Shown here piece after piece: positions 32,936 through 41,667 of a stretch of 64,000 nt of DNA. The stretch is taken from positions 46,724 to 110,723 of the forward strand of contig CAITYM010000030.1 in assembly GCA_903896615.1 (NCBI GenBank). The letters are read 5' to 3'. A program made the position numbers and the translations under genes. The notes under the pieces are model-generated. The model was given only the letters and a program-made list of their open reading frames with translations. It ran no database searches and was not told where the DNA came from. The stretch is from an uncultured Burkholderiales bacterium. Its GTDB lineage: Bacteria > Pseudomonadota > Gammaproteobacteria > Burkholderiales > Burkholderiaceae_C. The first letter of the stretch is position 1. Every line of letters starts with the position of its first letter.

Positions 32936-33970
32936 TTAATCTGCTTTGATATTACCTTTTCTAATAACTTCAGACCACTTTGTGGATTCAGATTTAATCA
33001 AAGTAGCAAAGTCCTCTGGCGTTCCGCCCCCTACTTCGTTGCCCTGAGAGAGAATTAATGCCCTAACGTTGTCCTTCCTAAGAATTTGATTAACGGCCTT
33101 ATTAATCTTGCCGACGATCTCCGGAGGTGTACCCTTGGGGGCAACAAAACCCTGCCAATTTTGAACCTCAACTTGAGGATATCCCGACTCAAAGAAAGTG
33201 GGGATATCTTTCAAAAGAGGAGATCTTGACTTACTCGTAATAGCAATTGCACGAAGCTTACCCGCATCAATATTAGGTTTGGCTGAGTACATCTGTTCAA
33301 ACATCATGTCGACACTTGCGCCGAGTAGATCGGATGCCGCAGCAGCACCACTTTTATATGGAATATGAATAAGATCAATACCTGCACTTTGCTTAAACAA
33401 CTCTGCAGATAACTGGTGCGTCCCGCCAATACCACCCGAAGCAAACGTTAAGGTCCCTGGCTTTTCCTTAGCGGATTTAACGATGTCAGAGACCGTTTTG
33501 TAGGGAGATCTTGGGTTAACCATCAATATCAATGGGCCTTTGTCGATTAGCACTATGGGTATTAAATCTTTTTCCGGATCAAAGCGAAGATTTCCAAACA
33601 GTGCTTTGTTGACCGCAAGAGGTGCAAAGTTCCCCATGCCAATGGTGTAGCCATCTGGAGTAGCCTTAGCAATAAACTCAGTCCCAATGTTGCCACCAGC
33701 GCCGGCCTTATTTTCTATGATGATGGGCTGACCAAGTTCAATACTGAGTAGATTTGCAATCTGACGGCTTCTGGAGTCAGCGCCCCCACCTGCCCCATAA
33801 GGCACAATGAAACTAATCGGTTTATTGGGGTAACTGGCAGCAGGCTTTGAAGTTTGCGCGAAAAGCGTTTCAGCAAATCCAAAAAGACATGCATACAAAA
33901 CGAGAGTCAAATGTAGGAGAATCTGCGAAAATTTATATCGGCTTAAGGAATTAAATTGGGTTTTGTACAT
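32936..33970 (-). CDS. Tripartite tricarboxylate transporter substrate-binding protein (Bug/TctC family)
   Basis: Periplasmic solute-binding protein of 344 residues with a signal peptide (hydrophobic stretch to about residue 38, cleavage near LFAQTS). Family motifs are YPNKPISFIVPYGAGGGADSRSR (in two parts), VENKAGAGGNIG and the PYKSGAAAASDLLGASVDMMFE block. Bug proteins bind carboxylates, aromatic acids or nicotinate-like molecules. No TctA/TctB membrane component is encoded in the window, so the transporter is elsewhere or shared. Its position between molybdenum hydroxylase genes suggests a related substrate, by inference only. Confidence 0.93.
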   Translation of the reverse strand: MYKTQFNSLSRYKFSQILLHLTLVLYACLFGFAETLFAQTSKPAASYPNKPISFIVPYGAGGGADSRSRQIANLLSIELGQPIIIENKAGAGGNIGTEFIAKATPDGYTIGMGNFAPLAVNKALFGNLRFDPEKDLIPIVLIDKGPLILMVNPRSPYKTVSDIVKSAKEKPGTLTFASGGIGGTHQLSAELFKQSAGIDLIHIPYKSGAAAASDLLGASVDMMFEQMYSAKPNIDAGKLRAIAITSKSRSPLLKDIPTFFESGYPQVEVQNWQGFVAPKGTPPEIVGKINKAVNQILRKDNVRALILSQGNEVGGGTPEDFATLIKSESTKWSEVIRKGNIKAD

Positions 33971-34101
33971 CGCTAAGAATAATTAAAGTAACTAAGCGAA
34001 ATTCTAAGCCGTATTTCGTAAATTACATGAACAACGGATTTGGGTAGTGATCCGCTTTTCCCAATTACAAACGAAAACCGAACTTTTTCCTAGGGTTACT
34101 A

Positions 34102-35454
34102 CTAGAATTCAACGTGATATCGTGCTCCAAAAACGTTGACGGGTCCTCTATCTGCGTTGTAGGCTGGATTTTTAATGTATTGCCAGTCCAGAGTAAGCCA
34201 GTTATTTTTAAAAAAGCCGTAGCTATAAAAAGTCTCTAATATTTGTTCAGATCCGGAGTGAAAATTCTTAGTGCCGTCTCCAATGAAAAAAGACACTCCC
34301 CCGGCCTCTAGAAATCTCAACCTATCAGCTGAAATCCAATCTACCATTAATGACATTCCAAATGAGTCATCTGGCCTTTGCCACTTTGCGCCGTTCACCA
34401 GTACGCCAGTCGACAAAGAGGAGTCAACCTCTGTAAATGCCAACGTCTCAGTTTTTCCATCAGATTTCATTGCTCTTAGAAATAGACCAATATTTGGGTC
34501 TATAGATTGCTCTAAATTGACCCCTACACCGTACTTGTCTTTATTACTTGCGCGAACTCCGATCAAAGCAGTTGGACCTGTTTGAAAAGTGTAGTTGGCC
34601 ATTAAGCCAGCAGTGGCATCGTTAAAGCTGGCCATTACGGCTCTATCGTGATACAACAATAGGCGAATGGTTCCGTCCCTTTCTGCAATTTTGTAAGAAT
34701 GTTCTACCTCAAATTGATCGCCGTAATGCTGAAGTAAGTTGAGATCAACTGCTTCAACATTCGGGGAGACCGGAGTGGACATTCTTCCTATACGGTATAC
34801 CCAAGTTTCGTGGTACCACTCCGCAGCAAATCCCCATCCGTAGCCCCGTGCGTCTGCTGCGTAGTCGTAAGCTGCATAGGTCCAGTTTCCCCAATTTTGA
34901 AACTGCGTTCTAGGATCTTTAGCATAAGAATTATTATCAAAAACATCAAGGCTTGAGAAATTCCCAACTGTCAGAACAACGCGGTTGTGATCAACATAGC
35001 CTGAGAGTTGATTAAAGTCGCTATCAACCCGTTCTTGTTCTCCCCCTTGTCCCCAAGTTTCTCTTAGGAAAAGTCTCTGCCTATAAAAAGTTGGCTTGGG
35101 TCCCGCCGCTCTCGTGATCTCGCCGTTTGTAAACGCACCAAGTCCTACCAAAGCTCCCGTAAAAGGAACACCGGTCACCATTTCCGGATCAAAGTAAAGC
35201 TCGCCCCCCTCCCATGCTCTGAAACCCCAGTGCGCAGTTGCGCTCGTTGTGTACATCGCATCCCTACCGGAGCTTAGGCCGTTTCCGGTCGAAAAGTCCG
35301 GGTATTTGGTGCTAAAGGCTGAATGTTCTTGCCGGTTAAACGTTAGTTGATACTTTGCAGAAACATTTTCCGCATCCTCAATCTTATCTAACTGCTCAGC
35401 AAATAGATGAGATGACAACACTGTCATGAGCAAAGTTAATACAAATAGTTTCAT
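34102..35454 (-). CDS. Outer-membrane porin, carbohydrate-porin-like
   Basis: A 450-residue outer-membrane beta-barrel. The start MKLFVLTLLMTVLSSHLFAEQ is a clean signal peptide, so I chose ATG 35454 over the upstream TTG/ATG-like starts. The mature part shows alternating short beta-strands with many aromatic residues and ends in Phe (ARYHVEF), the C-terminal signature of BAM-assembled porins. Blocks such as SATAHWGFRAWEGGELYFDPE and FFIGDGTK resemble the OprB carbohydrate-selective porin family, although the natural substrate may be another solute. It is divergent from the aminotransferase gene. Confidence 0.83.
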   Translation of the reverse strand: MKLFVLTLLMTVLSSHLFAEQLDKIEDAENVSAKYQLTFNRQEHSAFSTKYPDFSTGNGLSSGRDAMYTTSATAHWGFRAWEGGELYFDPEMVTGVPFTGALVGLGAFTNGEITRAAGPKPTFYRQRLFLRETWGQGGEQERVDSDFNQLSGYVDHNRVVLTVGNFSSLDVFDNNSYAKDPRTQFQNWGNWTYAAYDYAADARGYGWGFAAEWYHETWVYRIGRMSTPVSPNVEAVDLNLLQHYGDQFEVEHSYKIAERDGTIRLLLYHDRAVMASFNDATAGLMANYTFQTGPTALIGVRASNKDKYGVGVNLEQSIDPNIGLFLRAMKSDGKTETLAFTEVDSSLSTGVLVNGAKWQRPDDSFGMSLMVDWISADRLRFLEAGGVSFFIGDGTKNFHSGSEQILETFYSYGFFKNNWLTLDWQYIKNPAYNADRGPVNVFGARYHVEF

Positions 35455-35913
35455 AGACAGATTATCGTAATTTACGATGAAAGATTTGTGACTCATTAAC
35501 CCCAAATGCCCCCCCACTGGAATAGCGCCATCCAAAAGGAGCAGCCTGCGCCCTTTTCAGCCTGTTCCCTTTGAAAGCCAGCAAATATGAAACCATTAAA
35601 TTAAATGGATTCAAGTCGCAACTGGGAAATGGCGCTCCATTTATTAATACTATTGAATTATAAATCAAGGTACTAACAAAGTACCTTTTATTGGCTAAGA
35701 AGCTGAAAAATGCCAATGATTACCCTCGGTTAAGGGGGGAAGTTGCCAGGATTTATGCAAAAGAATCGGCAAAGTGGGATAATTGATTTCTCAATTTAGT
35801 GAACCCACCGCTACCAATCCATATGATTGAATGTAGCCATCACTAATACATAGATTTGTCTTCTTCGACAGATCCGTGTAATCTGCAAATACCCAAAAAT
35901 ATTGGAGGCTCAT
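35455..35913. other. 459-base divergent intergenic region with several inverted repeats
   Basis: Lies between the porin (minus) and the aminotransferase (plus). It holds AGCGCCAT (35524) inverted as ATGGCGCT (35629), a small CCATT/AATGG hairpin near 35592-35607, and a terminator-like hairpin at 35667-35689. A frame of 84 codons on the minus strand (35462-35716) shows no recognisable protein features and was not called. Confidence 0.5.
35667..35689 (+). terminator. Hairpin with T-tract in the leader of the aminotransferase gene
   Basis: AAGGTACT (35667-35674) and AGTACCTT (35680-35687) form an 8-base-pair stem with an AACAA loop, followed by TTTTA. It is oriented as a plus-strand terminator, yet no plus-strand gene lies upstream within 20 kb except shadows. 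It may be an attenuator or end a small RNA. Confidence 0.45.
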
Positions 35914-37077
35914 ATGCCAGGATTACTGCCACAAGTTGACCCAGATGGATTACTTGAATACTCCGTTGTCTACACGGATCGTTCTTTAAACCACATGTCA
36001 AAAAGCTTTCAAGGGGTAATGAAAAGAATTTCACAAATCCTCAAAAATGTTTACAACGCTCACTCCAGTGTTCTGGTGCCTGGTAGCGGAACTTTTGGAA
36101 TGGAAGCCGTTGCAAGACAATTTGCAACCAATAAGCGCTGTTTAGTGATTCGCAACGGTTGGTTTAGCTACCGTTGGACTCAAATTTTTGAGATGGGCAA
36201 CATGCCGGCCTCTTGTACAGTTTTAAAAGCACGGAGAAGTAAGCCAGGTGCTCAAGAGCCTTTTCACCCGGTACCAGTAGCAGAAGCAGTTAAAACGATC
36301 CTAAGCGAAAAACCCGAGGTTGTCTTTGCTCCCCATGTAGAAACATCTTGTGGAATGATATTGCCTGACGACTACATAAAAGCATTAACCGACGCAGTTC
36401 ACAGTTATGGTGGATTATTCGTCCTTGATTGCATTGCCTCTGGAGCGATGTGGGTTGATATCAAAGCAACAGGGGTGGATGTTCTGATCTCCGCTCCACA
36501 AAAAGGTTGGAGCAGCTCGCCCTGCTGCGCCATGGTTGTACTAAGTGAACATGCCAGAAAAGCTATTGATCAAACTACAAGCACAAGTTTTGCATGTGAT
36601 CTCAAGAAGTGGCTTCAAATCATGGAAGCTTATGAATCAGGCAGTCACGCCTACCATAGCACCATGCCTACTGACGCGCTCGCTCGCTTATGCGTAGTGA
36701 TGGAGGAGTCCCAAGCATTAGGATTCCAGCATCTAAAGAATGCTCAAATTGAGTTAGGTCATAAAATCCGCGCAACACTTGAAAAACACGGGTTTAAGAG
36801 CGTTGCAGAAAAAGAGTTCCAAGCCCCTGGAGTGGTAGTAAGTTACACCACTGACCCTGAGATTCAGTCAAGTAAGAAGTTCCTCGCAGAAGGCTTGCAA
36901 ACCGCAGCAGGTGTTCCCCTTCAGTGTGATGAAGGAAGTGACTTTATGAGCTTTAGGCTTGGACTTTTTGGTCTAGAAAAGCTTCAGCATGTCGACCGCA
37001 CAGTGCGTTTATTTGAACAAGCTGTAGAGCGAATCATGCCAAAAGCAAGCGCAAAGGCGGAAGTTGCCCATACTTGA
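35914..37077 (+). CDS. Class V aminotransferase (alanine/serine-glyoxylate type)
   Basis: PLP-dependent transaminase of 387 residues. It shows the class V pattern VPGSGTFGMEAVARQFA near the N-terminus, PEVVFAPHVETSCGMILP, FVLDCIASGAMWVDIK, and the Schiff-base lysine in SAPQKGWSSSPC. These match serine/alanine-glyoxylate and 2-aminoethylphosphonate aminotransferases; the exact amino donor is not decidable here. I chose ATG 35914 because GGAGG (35904-35908) stands five bases before it. A strong terminator follows at 37099. It sits between the porin and the second molybdenum hydroxylase pair. Confidence 0.89.
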   Translation: MPGLLPQVDPDGLLEYSVVYTDRSLNHMSKSFQGVMKRISQILKNVYNAHSSVLVPGSGTFGMEAVARQFATNKRCLVIRNGWFSYRWTQIFEMGNMPASCTVLKARRSKPGAQEPFHPVPVAEAVKTILSEKPEVVFAPHVETSCGMILPDDYIKALTDAVHSYGGLFVLDCIASGAMWVDIKATGVDVLISAPQKGWSSSPCCAMVVLSEHARKAIDQTTSTSFACDLKKWLQIMEAYESGSHAYHSTMPTDALARLCVVMEESQALGFQHLKNAQIELGHKIRATLEKHGFKSVAEKEFQAPGVVVSYTTDPEIQSSKKFLAEGLQTAAGVPLQCDEGSDFMSFRLGLFGLEKLQHVDRTVRLFEQAVERIMPKASAKAEVAHT

Positions 37078-37098
37078 TTAAGCATCCTTAATCATAAG

Positions 37099-37132
37099 CC
37101 CCTCAACCCTAGCGGTTGCGGGGATTTTTTTT
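37099..37132 (+). terminator. Rho-independent terminator of the aminotransferase gene
   Basis: CCCC-T-CAACC (37099-37108) pairs with GGTTG-C-GGGG (37114-37123) with one mismatch, then A and a run of eight T (37125-37132). It lies 22 bases after the stop and separates the gene from the molybdenum hydroxylase pair. Confidence 0.88.
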
Positions 37133-37168
37133 AACCCCATTCATTTGAAATTATCCCCGGAGTCAACC

Positions 37169-37639
37169 ATGGTTCAATCTATAAAGATAAATGTGAATAA
37201 CAAGGAGGTCACACTGCCCTACAGCGACCCCGACATGCCGCTCTTGTATCTACTGCGCAATGAGCTTGGTCTTAAGGGCCCACGTTTTGGCTGCGGACTT
37301 GGACAATGCGGGAGTTGTACTGTCCATGTTAACGGTGAAGCTGTCCGTTCGTGCGTTTTCCCAGTTTCAGCTGCAAAGGGAAAGAATATAACGACGCTCG
37401 AAGGACTTGGTAGCTCATCTAAACCTGACATTGTTCAACAAGCATTTATAGATGAACAAGCCGCCCAGTGCGGTTATTGCATTAACGGGATGGTAATGCA
37501 AGCAAAGGCTTTACTCAATAAAAACAAAAAACCATCAGAAACTGAAATCAAAGAAGCCCTGGCAAACAATCTTTGCCGATGTGGAACGCATCAGCGTATC
37601 GTTCGTGCAGTGCAAAGAGCGTCAGCTCAACTCGTCTAA
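37169..37639 (+). CDS. 2Fe-2S small subunit of second molybdenum hydroxylase
   Basis: A 156-residue IorA-like subunit with both 2Fe-2S centres (Cys42, 47, 50 and 62, then Cys101, 104, 136 and 138, ending CRCGTHQRI). It is clearly related to the small subunit at 31.4-31.9 kb but not identical. ATG 37169 is preferred to the in-frame TTG at 37145 because GGAG precedes it by 6 bases and family members start here. The stop TAA is part of the AAGGAG ribosome site of the large subunit, so the two genes are tightly coupled. A role in hydroxylating an aromatic N-heterocycle or aldehyde is inferred from the family. Confidence 0.93.
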   Translation: MVQSIKINVNNKEVTLPYSDPDMPLLYLLRNELGLKGPRFGCGLGQCGSCTVHVNGEAVRSCVFPVSAAKGKNITTLEGLGSSSKPDIVQQAFIDEQAAQCGYCINGMVMQAKALLNKNKKPSETEIKEALANNLCRCGTHQRIVRAVQRASAQLV

Positions 37640-37649
37640 GGAGACACAA

Positions 37650-39902
37650 ATGAGCATACTCAGTCATAAAAATAGCCCCCTTCAAGCAGTCCAACTGTCA
37701 AGGCGCAGTCTTTTGCAAGGAGCGGGTTCCTTAGTAGTCAGTTTTACGCTGTCCAATTTGAGCGAAACATCCTTTGCCCAATCCGTCAACTCCCCAGTTA
37801 AGTCTAAATCAAATGCAACCGATGAAGTCCAAGGGTTCATAGCAGTTAATAACGACGGAAGCGTTACTATATATTCTGGCAAAGTTGATTTGGGTACTGG
37901 GGTAAGAACAGCAATCACTCAGATTGCTGCTGAAGAGCTGGATGTATCGTTAAATAATATCAATGTGATCCAAGGCGATACATCAATCACCCCAGATCAA
38001 GGGCCAACATTTGGAAGTCTATCTATCCAAATTGGCGGAATGCAAATTAGACAAGCATGTGCGACAGCGCGTGAAGCCCTAAAATCTCAAGCAGCCAAGC
38101 AGTGGGGTGTGACGTCAAATGAGATTGAAACAAAGGATGGAGTGTGCTATTTCCAAGGTAAATCACTTACCTATGTAAGCCTAGTCGGGCTAGAAGCCCT
38201 CAACATGAAGTCTGATCCCAAGGTTTCTCTCAAAAATCCGTCTAACTATCTATTGGTGGGTAAATCGGTCCCAAGACTAGATATACCTGCCAAACTAACG
38301 GGTGAGTTCACTTACATACACGACTTTAAATTACCCGGCATGTTGCATGCGCGAGTAGTTCGTCCGCCTGCCGTGCACGCAAGCCTCATCTCATTTGATG
38401 ATTCACAAGTTAAGTCCATACCTGGGTTTGTACAGATCGTTAGAGATGGTAATTTTCTGGCTGTTGTTTGTACTGATGAGTGGGCTGCCATCAAGGGAAG
38501 TAAAAAACTAAAGACGAAATGGTCTGATTGGGCTGGGCTGCCAGATCAAAAGGATTTATGGAACTACGTGCGTAACTCTAAAGTTGTTGGGGTAGAGAAC
38601 CTACAAAAAGTAGGTGACACAACGCAAGTAGCGATGGAAGGTACTAAGACACTTCAGTCTACATACGATTTTGCGGTGCATACGCATGGATCTATTGGTC
38701 CATCCTGCGCAGTAGCGAAGTGGGAAGACGGGGGCGTGACTTGTTGGAATGCATCTCAACAAACCCATTTGCTTCGTAAACAATTAGCTCAGATGCTAAA
38801 GCTCCCAGAAGATCAGGTTCGTTGCATCTATGTGGACGGTGCAGGATGCTACGGGCGCAACGGACATGAGGACGCGGCAGCGGACGCTGTGTTGATCTCC
38901 AAGCATGTGGGCAAGCCAGTGCGAGTGCAGTGGTCAAGAGCCGATGAGCACGGCTGGGATCCAAAGGGGCCTCCATCCCTTTATGACTATAAAGCAGCAA
39001 TTGACAAGGACGGAAAAGTTCTAAGCTGGGAGTCCGATGCTTATATGGCTGAACGACCCAAGCAAATCTCCGTGACCCTCTTGGCAGCTGAACTTGCAGA
39101 GTTACCCAAGGAGGTTGCTCACCCTGGTAATATCCAAAACTCATTTGCAATTCAATATAAATTACCAAACATTCGCGCTACTGCTCACTACGTTGCAGAC
39201 ACTCCCTTTAGACCGGGATGGATTCGCACCCCAGGAAGAATGCAAAATACGTTCGGAAATGAATGCTTCTTAGATGAGCTTGCGGTTCAGTCTAATATGG
39301 ATCCATTCGAATTTAGGCTGAAATACCTTGACGATGCGAGAGGCGCTGAATGTATTCAGCGAGTCATGAAACTTGCTAATTGGAAGAGTTCACCGTCTCA
39401 TTCACAACCTAAGGCTAAAGGCGATGTATTAAAGGGTCGAGGAGTTTCATATATTAAGTATGAACTGGTCCGAACCTACATTGCTGTAGTTGCAGATATT
39501 GAGCTCAATGTTAAGACAGGCTTGGTCAAAGTTAACAAGTTTTATGTCGCCCATGATTGTGGCCAAATTATTAATCCTGATGGCTTAAGAAATCAAATTG
39601 ATGGCAATATGATTCAAACAGTGAGCCGAACCCTTTTAGAGGAAGTAAAGTTCAACCACTCCGCCGTTACGAGTCTTGATTGGACCAGTTATCCAATAAT
39701 CAAATTTCCTCAAGTGCCCTCTGTAGAAATTGATTTAATTGACAGGCCCAATGAAAAGCCATGGGGCGCCGGTGAGCCCGCAGCAGCAGTAGTGCCGTCT
39801 GCAATTTCGAACGCTATATTTGATGCGGCAGGAATTAGGATGCGCTCAGTGCCAATAACCCCAGATAAAGTCTTGAAAGCGCTTAAGGCTAAAGCTGCTT
39901 AG
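37650..39902 (+). CDS. Molybdenum hydroxylase large subunit 2 (IorB-like), Tat-exported
   Basis: A 750-residue molybdopterin subunit. The Tat signal is LSRRSLLQGAGSLVVSF, with cleavage near SFAQS. The molybdopterin-binding GAGCYGRNGHEDAAADAVL block and the active-site GAGEPAAAVVPSAISNA (catalytic Glu) are preserved. I chose ATG 37650, 6 bases after AAGGAG; the upstream in-frame ATG is inside the small subunit gene. Together with the small subunit it makes a two-subunit enzyme lacking the FAD protein. It differs from the first copy throughout its length, so this is an old duplication or separate acquisition. Confidence 0.92.
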   Translation: MSILSHKNSPLQAVQLSRRSLLQGAGSLVVSFTLSNLSETSFAQSVNSPVKSKSNATDEVQGFIAVNNDGSVTIYSGKVDLGTGVRTAITQIAAEELDVSLNNINVIQGDTSITPDQGPTFGSLSIQIGGMQIRQACATAREALKSQAAKQWGVTSNEIETKDGVCYFQGKSLTYVSLVGLEALNMKSDPKVSLKNPSNYLLVGKSVPRLDIPAKLTGEFTYIHDFKLPGMLHARVVRPPAVHASLISFDDSQVKSIPGFVQIVRDGNFLAVVCTDEWAAIKGSKKLKTKWSDWAGLPDQKDLWNYVRNSKVVGVENLQKVGDTTQVAMEGTKTLQSTYDFAVHTHGSIGPSCAVAKWEDGGVTCWNASQQTHLLRKQLAQMLKLPEDQVRCIYVDGAGCYGRNGHEDAAADAVLISKHVGKPVRVQWSRADEHGWDPKGPPSLYDYKAAIDKDGKVLSWESDAYMAERPKQISVTLLAAELAELPKEVAHPGNIQNSFAIQYKLPNIRATAHYVADTPFRPGWIRTPGRMQNTFGNECFLDELAVQSNMDPFEFRLKYLDDARGAECIQRVMKLANWKSSPSHSQPKAKGDVLKGRGVSYIKYELVRTYIAVVADIELNVKTGLVKVNKFYVAHDCGQIINPDGLRNQIDGNMIQTVSRTLLEEVKFNHSAVTSLDWTSYPIIKFPQVPSVEIDLIDRPNEKPWGAGEPAAAVVPSAISNAIFDAAGIRMRSVPITPDKVLKALKAKAA

Positions 39903-39926
39903 GTTCACAATCAAAGCGGTGTTTAA

Positions 39927-39994
39927 TGATCGTAACTGGTTTCATACGATCAAGGCAGAAAAAGCTTTTAGCTTTTAGCCTTGATCGTATGAAA
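39927..39994 (+). promoter_or_regulatory. 17-base-pair hairpin with a competing upstream arm
   Basis: TTTCATACGATCAAGGC (39940-39956) is perfectly inverted at 39978-39994 around a loop containing two AGCTTTTAG-like copies. A further TGATCGTA at 39927-39934 can pair instead with TACGATCA (39945-39952). It lies 24-92 bases past the large-subunit stop and has no T-tract of standard type. A terminator or an mRNA 3'-end structure is likely. Confidence 0.65.
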
Positions 39995-40081
39995 ATTTCG
40001 AATTAAATCTCACAGCAAAACGCAGATTTCAGCAGAAAAAAAGCCACAAAAATCAAATTTTGCAGCTTTTTCAATAGTAAT

Positions 40082-40114
40082 TTAAAAAACCAAAGCCCAA
40101 CATGGGTGGCTTTG
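40082..40114 (-). terminator. Rho-independent terminator of the bactofilin gene
   Basis: On the minus strand, CAAAGCC and GGCTTTG (40091-40097 with 40108-40114) form a stem followed by G and a run of T (A-run 40082-40089 on the plus strand). It lies 15 bases past the stop. Confidence 0.75.
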
Positions 40115-40129
40115 TGGTGACTTAAAAGA

Positions 40130-40471
40130 TCACTTTACGCGTTGGTTCATTGCGCCTCGGAATTGTCCACCGCGCTCTATCTCCAACTCAGAATAGTCTA
40201 AATTCCCAGAAACTTTACCTGTACTGTGAATGAGCAGGTGGTGTTGACAAGAAATTTCTTCGTGCAACTCACCATAAACATCCATCTCACGTGCTTTTAC
40301 TTTGCCAGACACATGTCCTGCACGCCCGATTTGAAGGTCATCAGCCACGAGTTCGCCACTCACTTTACCGTGAATAGTAACTTTGCCTGGGGCAGTAATT
40401 GAGCCGGTGAAAGTAACGCCTTCACCAATAAATAAATTGTTTTTAACAGGATCCATATCAGCCATATCCAA
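40130..40471 (-). CDS. Bactofilin family polymer-forming protein
   Basis: A 113-residue bactofilin: a short N-terminal tail followed by a right-handed beta-helix of short repeats (GEGVTFTGSITAPGKVTIHGKVSGELVADD, in pieces of about 6 residues per strand), which self-assembles into filaments at the membrane. The hydrophobic G.V.G repeats are regular to about residue 100. Possible roles are cell-shape or envelope organisation. The start could be the first or the third Met (MADMDPVKNN is also possible). It is a single gene with its own terminator. Confidence 0.88.
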   Translation of the reverse strand: MDMADMDPVKNNLFIGEGVTFTGSITAPGKVTIHGKVSGELVADDLQIGRAGHVSGKVKAREMDVYGELHEEISCQHHLLIHSTGKVSGNLDYSELEIERGGQFRGAMNQRVK

Positions 40472-40592
40472 GCCTCGCTATAAGATGGAGTGAATTATAC
40501 GAAATTATCACGCCTGATCAAAAAACCGTTGTTAAATGAACAGGTTACCGTTCAATTTGAGTTCAAGAGGTGAGCTTTTAAGTCGAAAATGA

Positions 40593-40886
40593 CTATACGC
40601 CCTCAATTATCCGGATATCTCGCTCAACGTTTCCCTTACCCAGGGCTTTAAGCGCTTCTTGATAGGCTGGACTTGCATATGCAGCCTGTGCCTGCGCAAC
40701 GCTCTCGAACTCAATTAATACTGTTCGCTCCAATAATCCACCCTCTTTAGCTATAGCGGGAAGACCCCGAGCCAAGAATTTCCCACCTCCTGCTTGAAGT
40801 GCGGGACCCGCTAGCTTTCCATAAGCCGCCAAGGCCTCAGGGTTTGTGATAGAGCGGTAAGTACTGATCCAATAAGCGTTTGCCAT
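40593..40886 (-). CDS. DUF1330 family protein
   Basis: A 97-residue cytoplasmic protein with the ferredoxin-like dimeric alpha/beta-barrel pattern of DUF1330: NAYWISTYRSITNPEALAAY, then a GGKFLARG loop, ERTVLIEFESVAQAQAAY and a C-terminal RDIRIIEGV. The function of this family is unknown. It lies 46 bases from the divergent CMD-family gene, with AACCTTG-type bases before its ATG. No partner is evident. Confidence 0.88.
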   Translation of the reverse strand: MANAYWISTYRSITNPEALAAYGKLAGPALQAGGGKFLARGLPAIAKEGGLLERTVLIEFESVAQAQAAYASPAYQEALKALGKGNVERDIRIIEGV

Positions 40887-40932
40887 ACAAGGTTCTCCAA
40901 GTAAACTTATCCAATGATATCAAGGAGTTGCG

Positions 40933-41643
40933 ATGTTTAAAGACCATACTGAGGCAAACCCTCAGCAAAAATGCATTAAGAGTAAATATTTCTTGGGCAC
41001 CCTAGCACTTATTAAAAGCTTTTTGATTTGCGTACTTATTTTTGTAGTGCAACCGGCTAACGCTCAAGAAGATTTGCGAAGATTTAAGCTAATAAGGGAA
41101 CAGGATCTAACTCCAGCTCAGGCCCAATTGGCTCAATCCATACGATCTGGACCAAGATCGAGCACTGGCAGCACTTCTACGCCAACAAATGGTCCCCTTG
41201 GAAGCCCATTTAATGTCTGGCTTAGGAGTCCAGAGATGGGGGAGATTATTCAAAAACTTGGAAGCCAGATACGCTTTAACAGCTCACTCCCCGCAAGACT
41301 CAACGAATTTGCAATTTTAATTACCGCTCAGCACTGGGGTGCTCAGTATGAATGGTTTGCACATCACCGCCTCGCTATGAAAGCAGGACTAAAACCCGAG
41401 ATTGCAGAATCTGTAAAAAATAACTCCCGTCCACTCAACATGTCAGATGATGAGGCGGCAGTTTATGATTTTTCAACTGAGTTGCATACAACCCATTTTG
41501 TGACAGATAAAACTTACCAACAAGCAATTAGTCTTTTTGGAGAAAAAGGAATTGTCGATTTAATTGCTGTAAACGGATATTATGATTTAGTGTCGATGAC
41601 TTTGAATGTAGACCGTACACCAGTTCCATCTCAAAAAGACTAG
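40933..41643 (+). CDS. Exported carboxymuconolactone decarboxylase-family protein (copy 1)
   Basis: A 236-residue protein with an N-terminal hydrophobic signal (residues ~20-45, cleavage near NAQE) and an AhpD/CMD-like helical domain: SLPARLNEFAILITAQHWGAQYEWFAHHRLAMKAG in pieces. It lacks the CxxC of AhpD peroxidases, so a decarboxylase/isomerase-like or purely structural role is more likely. A very good AAGGAG ribosome site lies 5 bases before the ATG. A paralogue with the same layout is at 61.9-62.6 kb. Confidence 0.86.
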   Translation: MFKDHTEANPQQKCIKSKYFLGTLALIKSFLICVLIFVVQPANAQEDLRRFKLIREQDLTPAQAQLAQSIRSGPRSSTGSTSTPTNGPLGSPFNVWLRSPEMGEIIQKLGSQIRFNSSLPARLNEFAILITAQHWGAQYEWFAHHRLAMKAGLKPEIAESVKNNSRPLNMSDDEAAVYDFSTELHTTHFVTDKTYQQAISLFGEKGIVDLIAVNGYYDLVSMTLNVDRTPVPSQKD

Positions 41644-41667
41644 AAACTTTAAAAGTTCAACAATTCA

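Noticed and set aside
35592..35607. CCATT/AATGG mini-hairpin as an operator
   Set aside because: Five base pairs in an AT-rich stretch is well within chance; kept only as a remark on the intergenic region.
35462..35716. 84-codon minus-strand frame upstream of the porin
   Set aside because: It overlaps only intergenic sequence with inverted repeats; no signal, domain or ribosome site, and the porin start at 35454 is clear.
38692..39168. 158-codon open frame on the minus strand inside the molybdenum hydroxylase large subunit
   Set aside because: It is antisense to a gene with intact family motifs; the sequence is rich in Arg, Pro and His, as shadow frames are, and shows no domain or ribosome site.
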